A DNA stretch of 12,525 bases, taken from positions 1-12,525 of the forward strand of contig JAJJLU010004488.1 of NCBI GenBank assembly GCA_023807065.1, given 5' to 3'. The position numbers were made by a program, and so were the translations under genes. Below the pieces are notes generated by a model. It searched no databases. It had not been told where the DNA came from and worked only from the letters and a program-made list of their open reading frames with translations. Below are positions 7,757 through 12,525 of this stretch, piece by piece. The DNA is from Isotricha intestinalis. Taxonomy: Eukaryota; Ciliophora; Litostomatea; Vestibuliferida; Isotrichidae. Numbering within the stretch: the first letter of the stretch is position 1; each line of letters opens with the position of its first letter.

Positions 7757-8245
7757 TATCATTATTATTATTTATTTAGAACTTTAATGTTAAATTTTTA
7801 ATTATTTTTTTATATTAAAATAATTTTTTAAAAAGTTTTTAGATATAGTGAAAAAGAATATTTTAATAATATTTCATTTTAAGTATATATTCTTATCTTA
7901 TTCATAATTATAAAAAACTATTAAAGAAAAGATTTCATTTTATTTTCTGTTCATTGTTTTTAATTTATTCTTAAAATCATATCACTTGTGGTTTTTTCTT
8001 TTATAATATTGTTATTTATAGATAAAGTTCATATATATAATTTTTATAATCTTTATCATTTATTTCTCTTTTTTGTCAAGGAAATTGATTTGAACAATAT
8101 AATGAAATTAAAGAAAAAAATCTTTTGAACAAAATTATTTATTTCTATTAAAAAGATATATTTCTAACTTTTTTTCAAAAGAGTAAATTCATATCTTTAT
8201 TAGACAAAAACAAATTTTATAGAATAAAATAAAAATTTTAATTAC
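7757..8245. other. Spacer with possible minus-strand coding remnants
   Basis: The left part is plain A+T-rich spacer after the AT-hook gene. In the right part the minus strand has two adjoining open pieces in one frame. 8079-8129 contains FSLISLYCSNQFP, then TGA at 8076-8078, then 8075-8019 reads QKREINDKDYKNYIYELYL, then TAA at 8016-8018. A Trp codon in place of that TGA would give an FPW-type sequence. The evidence is short and another frame also looks partly coherent, so this is only a possible relic. Confidence 0.25.
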
Positions 8246-8653
8246 ATGGAAAAAACTTTAGAAAGAATTCTTGCATTAAAATCTTTTAATAGAGTAAATG
8301 AAGTATTATCTCCTTTATCTAAAAAAAAAATATCAAAATTATTTCAAAAAATAATAGCTCTTGATTATGATGGATATTTTTCATTGAGGGAAAGATTAAC
8401 TAAAATCAAAGATGAAATGTATGAATTCAAAGATAATTATTCAAATAATTATTCTAGTAAAAATAATTTTTTTGAGCATTTGTTTGATGAAGATGAAGAT
8501 GAAGATGAAGATGAAATTGATGAGAATGAAAATAGTTATGATCAATTAGCTAATAATATTTTTCAAGATGTTGATGATAATAATGAGCTTATAATTGATA
8601 GATATTTAGAAGATTTATTTAGATTAATTATGAATGAAAATATATTTATGTAA
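8246..8653 (+). CDS. Small protein with an acidic Asp-Glu tract, 135 aa
   Basis: The frame begins at ATG 8246 and ends at TAA 8651-8653. Residues 1-60 are ordered-looking, basic and helical (LERILALKSFNRVNEVL, then LSKKKISKLFQKII). Residues 81-90 are a perfect (Asp-Glu)5 tract from a (GATGAA)5 repeat, followed by more acidic residues. The last third (NNELIIDRYLEDLFRLIMNENIFM) is probably a helix. A basic helical head with an acidic linker suggests a nuclear or histone-contacting protein, but this is only inference and no family is recognised. The next gene downstream is a minus-strand relic whose end is seven bases away. Confidence 0.65.
   Translation: MEKTLERILALKSFNRVNEVLSPLSKKKISKLFQKIIALDYDGYFSLRERLTKIKDEMYEFKDNYSNNYSSKNNFFEHLFDEDEDEDEDEIDENENSYDQLANNIFQDVDDNNELIIDRYLEDLFRLIMNENIFM
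8486..8515 (+). repeat. (GATGAA)5 microsatellite in coding sequence
   Basis: Five perfect GATGAA units encode alternating Asp and Glu. The unit is a multiple of three, so changes in copy number alter the acidic tract without shifting the frame. Confidence 0.9.
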
Positions 8654-8659
8654 TTAATA

Positions 8660-9050
8660 TTATAATTTAATTTTATAAAAAGTAAATCTTTTATTATTTT
8701 TTTTTTGTTTATTATTTTTAATACTCTAATTATTTTCACTTTTATTTTTAATAAATTCTTAATCAATATAATTAAAACTTTCATTATTTAGAATACCTTG
8801 AGTAGTATTTTAATTAATAAATTCTGTAAAAGAAAAATTAAAATTATATTCTTCTTCTAATTTTTATTGTTCTCTAATTTTTTTTTTCATTTATTTAATT
8901 ATTCCTCATTTAATTTTCTTCTATTTTGTATTTAAATATGAACTATTAAGTTATTTATTTGATATATTTTTTTCTATTGAATTAGATTTTCAATTACTCT
9001 TTAATAGAAAATCCATTTGAGAATCAATGAAAAAATAATTTAATAATAAT
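8660..9050 (-). pseudogene. Relic of a minus-strand gene with Gln-type stops
   Basis: From an ATG at 8888-8890 down to TAA 8660-8662 one frame gives 76 codons of coherent protein interrupted by three TAA and one TAG. The pieces include MKKKIREQ, KLEEEYNFNFSFTEFIN, NTTQGILNNESFNYID, EFIKNKSENN and SIKNNKQKKNNK, each separated by one stop. Farther upstream (to about 9050) a second frame reads NRRKLNEE, stop, LNK and would join the first through a shift in the T10 run at 8878-8887. The strand composition (T-rich on plus) also fits minus-strand coding. The pieces are short, so confidence is moderate. The parent protein was probably charged and helical at the front; no family is recognised. Confidence 0.45.
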
Positions 9051-9284
9051 GATTGAATTTCATTTTTTATTTATTTCTTATTTTTTTATTTTTAATTGTT
9101 TTTATGAATAATAATAATTAAATAATTCATTTATTTTAATTCATATTTTTGAACATTTGGATTTTTAAATTAAAAAAATGTGAAAAAAAAGATTGCTTTA
9201 TAAAATTAAAAGGACAATATTTAAAAATATTATAAATACACTATCATTAAATATGGAATTTTCAAAAAATATAGTTTTATATAA
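9051..9284. other. Leader region with an upstream ORF
   Basis: This is the region before the gene at 9285. It is A+T-rich. An ATG at 9253 (MEFSKNIVLYKCLILKLK) opens an 18-codon frame ending with TAG at 9307-9309, so it overlaps the start of the main gene in another frame. It could act as an upstream ORF. No splice combination I tried joins it in frame to the main gene. Confidence 0.35.
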
Positions 9285-10112
9285 ATGTTTGATTCTAAAA
9301 CTGAAATAGATAAATATGCTTTATTAATAAAAAAAGAATTTTCAATAATTGGAAACACTTTTATAAAATTATCAGATTTATATAAACTAAAAAATGAATT
9401 ATTAAGTAAAAAAAGAAATTTAATAGAAAAAGAGTTTTTGAAAGAAAATAATAAAAAAATCACTCAAAAAAAAGAAAACAATAAAAATAATATATTAAAT
9501 AATTTTCAAGACAAAAAAGAAAATGAAACAATAATTTCATCAAAAATAATAATTCTACCAAAATTTAATGAAAAAGAAGGAAAAGTAATTAATGAATTTC
9601 AAATTAATTTAATTTTTGGTGAAAATCAATATTGTTTTGGTCCTTATCAATCAGAATCTTTTACAAATGATTTAAATGAAATTATAATAAAAAAATTAAA
9701 CAAAGCTTCTTATAAATGGGGAAACTATAAAAATTTAAGTCAAGAACAACAAAATCATTTAAAAAATTGTTTCAAAGAAATTGAAGCAGCAATTGAAAAT
9801 TTTTTTAAAGATAAAGATTATAATAATAATGATATTAATATAAAGAAAGAAAATAATTTAAATGAAGAAAAAAGTTCTAAAGATAATTTAAATGAAAATA
9901 ATGAGAGTAAAAAATTGATTTTAAAAATTAATAATATTACTAAAAAAATTGAGGGTGAGAATAATTCAGAAAAAAATTGTAAGCATAAAATATTTAATAA
10001 AAACAACCAATCTTTTGATACTTTAAATGAAGAAACTTCTGAAAAAAGAATTAAAAAAGAATTTAATATATTAAATTATTTAAATGAAGAAGATTATGAA
10101 AAAGAAATATAA
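9285..10112 (+). CDS. Unidentified protein with a central ordered domain, 275 aa
   Basis: The frame runs from ATG 9285 to TAA 10110-10112. Residues 1-60 are helical and charged (TEIDKYALLIKKEF, then LYKLKNELLSKKRN). Residues 60-82 are low-complexity Lys/Asn. Residues about 85-178 look like a real domain: strand-like KIIILPKF and FQINLIFGENQYCFGPYQ, then SYKWGNYKNLSQEQQNHL and a helix CFKEIEAAIENFF. The aromatic and Gly residues (YCFGPY, YKWGNY) and the sudden drop in low complexity mark it as conserved. Residues 180-275 are Asn/Lys/Glu-rich and probably disordered. I do not recognise the family. It converges with the gene at 10282-11349, whose architecture (one domain set in disordered Asn-rich sequence) is similar, which hints at nuclear regulatory proteins. 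Confidence 0.72.
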   Translation: MFDSKTEIDKYALLIKKEFSIIGNTFIKLSDLYKLKNELLSKKRNLIEKEFLKENNKKITQKKENNKNNILNNFQDKKENETIISSKIIILPKFNEKEGKVINEFQINLIFGENQYCFGPYQSESFTNDLNEIIIKKLNKASYKWGNYKNLSQEQQNHLKNCFKEIEAAIENFFKDKDYNNNDINIKKENNLNEEKSSKDNLNENNESKKLILKINNITKKIEGENNSEKNCKHKIFNKNNQSFDTLNEETSEKRIKKEFNILNYLNEEDYEKEI

Positions 10113-10281
10113 AGGGTTTAAATTAAAAAAACATAAAAATAAAAAAAAAAAACAATATAAATAAAAAATTTTACATATATAATTGTTATTTAATTGTTTC
10201 ACTCTAATATTAAAATTATTAATTATATAATTTATATTCTATAAAATTTCTTTTCATGTTTATTTTAGTTTTAAATTGTAT
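10113..10281. terminator. Short convergent 3' spacer
   Basis: Two genes end tail to tail across 169 bp. The left half is A-rich on the plus strand, including a long A run near 10141-10152; the right half is T-rich. Both transcripts must end or be cut here. No discrete polyadenylation motif can be told from the background. Confidence 0.3.
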
Positions 10282-11349
10282 TTAAAAGCTTCTTGAAGTA
10301 TCTTCTCTTGAATTTTCAATAGAATTTTCATCTTGAAAAGAATTAGAAAAACCTTTTTTATTTTTAGAAGAATTTGAATCAGAAGATTTATCTAAAGAAT
10401 TATTATTTAAATCATTATTATCATTTAAATGATTATTTAAAGGAATTTTTTCTTTATTTTTTTTCCATAATCTATATAATGAATTTAAATATTCTTGGTC
10501 ATATATTCCTACTTTACTATTTAATAACCAAAATATTTTATTTAAAGTTGCAAAAACTTTTGCAACAATTGGTTTTACTAATTCTTGGTTAATTTTATTT
10601 AAATCAAAAAATTTTTGTAATGAAATAAATAAATCATCATATTTCTTTAAATTAAATATTCTATAATCATTTTTTGATATTTTTATTTTCAATGTTAATA
10701 TTGTTGTATTCTCACTTGTTGCATTGTTTATATTTTCTGTTGGAGAATTAAATTTATTATAAAAATTTTTTCCTGATTTTTTCAAAGGAATAATATTATC
10801 TTCAATTAAATTATTATTTATTTCATTTTCATAATTTTCATCTTCATTACAAGAAAATAAATTACCTCGAGTTAAATTTTCAATTGAATTATTATTAAAA
10901 GAAAATAAATTAATATTATTATTTAAGTTATTCATTGATAAATTTCTTTGATGATAATTAAAATCATTATAACATAAATTAAAAGGAGAAGTTAAAATTT
11001 TATTGTTTAAATTATAATTATTAAAATTATTAAAAGATAATTTACTATTTGAAGATAATAAACTTTCAGAACTTGAATCTTGAGTTTTTAAATCTTCAAA
11101 TGACATTTGATTATTTAATTTTAAATTATTCATTTTTGAATAAAATATATTTTGATTACAATCAAAGTTTAATTTTGTTTCTGGAGATGATAATTTATTT
11201 GATTGTAAATTTTTATTTATTTGAACTGAGGTGTTATATATATTTTTTGTATTCATATTTTGATAAAATTGATTTTTTTGATTTATTTGATAAGGAATTA
11301 TTTTTCCATAATTTATTAAAGGTTGATTATAATATTGTGTTTGATACAT
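10282..11349 (-). CDS. Asn-rich protein with a C-terminal beta-grasp-like domain, 355 aa
   Basis: The frame runs from ATG (11347-11349) to TAA (10282-10284). Residues 1-210 are Asn/Ser/Tyr/Gln-rich and disordered, with no membrane segments. Residues about 216-303 form the ordered part. Strands TILTLKIKIS and DYRIFNLKKYDDLF are followed by a helix LQKFFDLNKI, giving a beta-beta-alpha start like ubiquitin-like (PFU/UBX/PB1-type) domains. Then come helices around LVKPIVAKVFATLNKIFWLL and DQEYLNSLYRLWKKN. The aromatic-rich IFWLLN and YLNSLYRLW elements are the most distinctive. The tail is Asn/Ser-rich and ends in a Ser/Arg/Asp-rich segment (SREDTSRSF). The ubiquitin-like reading is from pattern only. 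A protein-protein interaction role is the most that can be said. Confidence 0.75.
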   Translation of the reverse strand: MYQTQYYNQPLINYGKIIPYQINQKNQFYQNMNTKNIYNTSVQINKNLQSNKLSSPETKLNFDCNQNIFYSKMNNLKLNNQMSFEDLKTQDSSSESLLSSNSKLSFNNFNNYNLNNKILTSPFNLCYNDFNYHQRNLSMNNLNNNINLFSFNNNSIENLTRGNLFSCNEDENYENEINNNLIEDNIIPLKKSGKNFYNKFNSPTENINNATSENTTILTLKIKISKNDYRIFNLKKYDDLFISLQKFFDLNKINQELVKPIVAKVFATLNKIFWLLNSKVGIYDQEYLNSLYRLWKKNKEKIPLNNHLNDNNDLNNNSLDKSSDSNSSKNKKGFSNSFQDENSIENSREDTSRSF

Positions 11350-11784
11350 TTGTTTATAATTTTATTTAAAAATTTTTTATTTTTTTGATTTTATATATTT
11401 AATTAAGATTTATTTTCAATTCGGCTTTTCTTTTTCAAATTTTTTTATTTTTGTTAGATTTTTCTTCCAAAGTTTATTATTTAATTGAAAATTTTTGAAC
11501 ACCGTTAAAATTTTTTTTTTATATTTGATTTAGATTTTTTTTTTCTTTATTGAAAATATAGACAAATGAAGTCAATTTATTATTTTAATATTCTGAATTT
11601 ATATGAAAATTTATATTAATTATTAAAAATATATACAAAAAGAAAAAAACAAAAAATACATAACAAAATTTCCATTAATTCCAAATATTTTCATTGAAAA
11701 TTAATTAAACAAAAAAAATTAATATTTAAATAATAAATCAAAATTAAATAAAACAATTTCAAAAAAACTAAAAAAAAAAATAAA
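11350..11784. other. Divergent spacer
   Basis: This 435-bp region lies between the start of the Asn-rich gene (-) and the ATG at 11785 (+). The left half is T-rich on the plus strand and the right half A-rich, as expected for two leaders pointing away from each other. The A-rich stretch ending at 11784 resembles the leaders of the genes at 2202 and 7052. No other gene is evident. Confidence 0.45.
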
Positions 11785-12525
11785 ATGATAACAAAAGAAG
11801 AAACACTTCTCCATAATTTGATTCCCAAATTCAAATATGACAGTTGACCCAAAAAACATAATTATATAAAATAATCATTAATTAATATAAATATTATAAA
11901 TAGAAAATTATTATTAACATCAAGAATTTACCTAATCAAAAAGAGATGATGAATAAAGATATAATATAAAATTATTCTTGTTGTTATACTTTCAAAATCA
12001 TTTCCTTTAATTTCAAATATTTTTCCCTTTATTCGTCATTTATATATTGTTTCATTCAAAAGGGAAAACTCTACAGTCACAGATTAACTGTTCACTAACC
12101 CAAAGAATTACGAATAGATTGATGTTAAAAGACTCTTAAGGATGATTATTTTTCATATTTTTAAAAGCAGATACAAATACTTTTTATTAATTTTGTTATT
12201 AAAGAATTATTTTATATTCTTCATATGTAGTTGTTTTTTTTTCCTTAAAAATATATCATGAGAGTATATATTTTGAAAAAGTAGTTTGATAATTAATTTT
12301 TTTATTTAATATGACAAAAAATTTAAAAAAAAAATATAAATTCAAATTGAGGAAGAGAAATTTATAATATTATCAAATGCTCATACATTTATTTAATTAT
12401 TAAAAATTATTGTAAATTATATAAAGTTAAATCAAAGTTAAACTTTATTTATTAGCATTAGTGATTTCAATGATCAAGAAATTGAATTTCATTCTAACAA
12501 ATTGCTTATGAAAAAGATGATTTGG
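11785..12525 (+). pseudogene. Possible 5' end of a gene, broken or intron-rich, cut by the window
   Basis: An ATG at 11785 follows an A-rich leader and starts a 20-codon frame, MITKEETLLHNLIPKFKYDS, with unusually many C-containing codons for this window, then TGA at 11845-11847. The same frame shows further coherent pieces before and after stops: RHLYIVSFKRENSTVTD (up to TAA 12082-12084), LFTNPKNYE (then TAG), and, at the right edge, SISDFNDQEIEFHSNK continuing to the last base. Thirteen stops occur in 247 codons, fewer than I would guess for random sequence of this composition. Two explanations fit: a real gene with several introns (candidate 3' splice sites at 12454-12455 TTAG and 12081-12082 CACAG) or a decayed gene. 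Parts of the opposite strand also look coherent, so confidence is low. Confidence 0.3.

Noticed and set aside
8563..8784. Minus-strand Ile/Lys-rich frame
   Set aside because: It overlaps the end of the acidic protein gene. The neighbouring minus-strand frame with interspersed stops reads far more like former coding sequence.
9274..9309. GT...AG segment that might be an intron joining ATG 9253 to the main gene
   Set aside because: The 36-bp segment leaves the exon in the wrong frame, and other acceptor choices tried also fail.
9230..10006. Minus-strand Phe/Leu-rich frames at 9230-9463 and 9818-10006
   Set aside because: Both are antisense shadows of the gene at 9285-10112.
10374..11369. Plus-strand frames at 10374-10592 and 11049-11369
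   Set aside because: Both are antisense to the Asn-rich gene, which has an ordered domain and a clean ATG and stop.
11944..11958. C-box-like TGATGA of a C/D snoRNA
   Set aside because: No CTGA D box lies at a suitable distance, and no terminal stem is visible.
12073..12091. Hairpin ACAGT/ACTGT as a structural RNA
   Set aside because: The five-base stem is too short, and no wider fold or known RNA signature surrounds it.
1..12525. Ciliate code with TAA/TAG = Gln throughout
   Set aside because: Clean genes end at TAA just where their domains end (the cyclin is the best example) and carry no internal TAA or TAG, while using CAA freely.

Overview
The window looks like nuclear DNA from a very A+T-rich unicellular eukaryote (roughly 85% A+T by eye, lower in genes and higher between them). 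The eukaryotic signs are a 34-bp GT...AG intron that must be removed to give the gene at 4988-5915 a start codon, a PHO80/cyclin-P-type cyclin, an AT-hook protein, and asparagine/lysine-rich low-complexity proteins. There is no operon structure and no bacterial ribosome-binding sites. Every gene whose end can be seen stops with TAA, and glutamine inside the clean genes is written CAA or occasionally CAG. The active genes therefore appear to use TAA as a real stop. The lineage cannot be fixed from the sequence.

Layout, left to right. 11-349 (+) is the 3' part of a cysteine-containing gene cut by the window edge. 561-1800 (-) is a decayed gene for a charged, probably coiled-coil protein, with in-frame TAA/TAG codons and several frameshifts. 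2202-2787 (+) encodes a four-segment membrane protein whose frame breaks near 2330. 3299-4189 (-) encodes a coiled-coil protein. It is divergent from 4988-5915 (+), a beta-rich protein with the mini-intron; a relic of another gene (4329-4662, -) lies between them. 6233-6796 (-) is the cyclin, divergent from 7052-7756 (+), the AT-hook protein. 8246-8653 (+) encodes a small protein with an Asp-Glu repeat. 8660-9050 (-) is a further relic. 9285-10112 (+) and 10282-11349 (-) are convergent genes, each with one ordered domain inside low-complexity sequence. From 11785 to the right edge there may be the 5' end of another gene, possibly broken.

Only the cyclin and the AT-hook can be tied to known families. 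A regulatory theme (a cyclin sharing a promoter region with a chromatin-binding protein) is possible but is inference. The most unusual feature is that most long T-rich or mixed spacers read as decayed minus-strand genes. Their stop codons are nearly all TAA or TAG, with a few TGA, that is, the codons reached by one C-to-T or G-to-A change from Gln or Trp codons. Strongly AT-biased gene decay explains this best. Context-dependent stop-codon reassignment is the alternative, and the clean genes argue against it.
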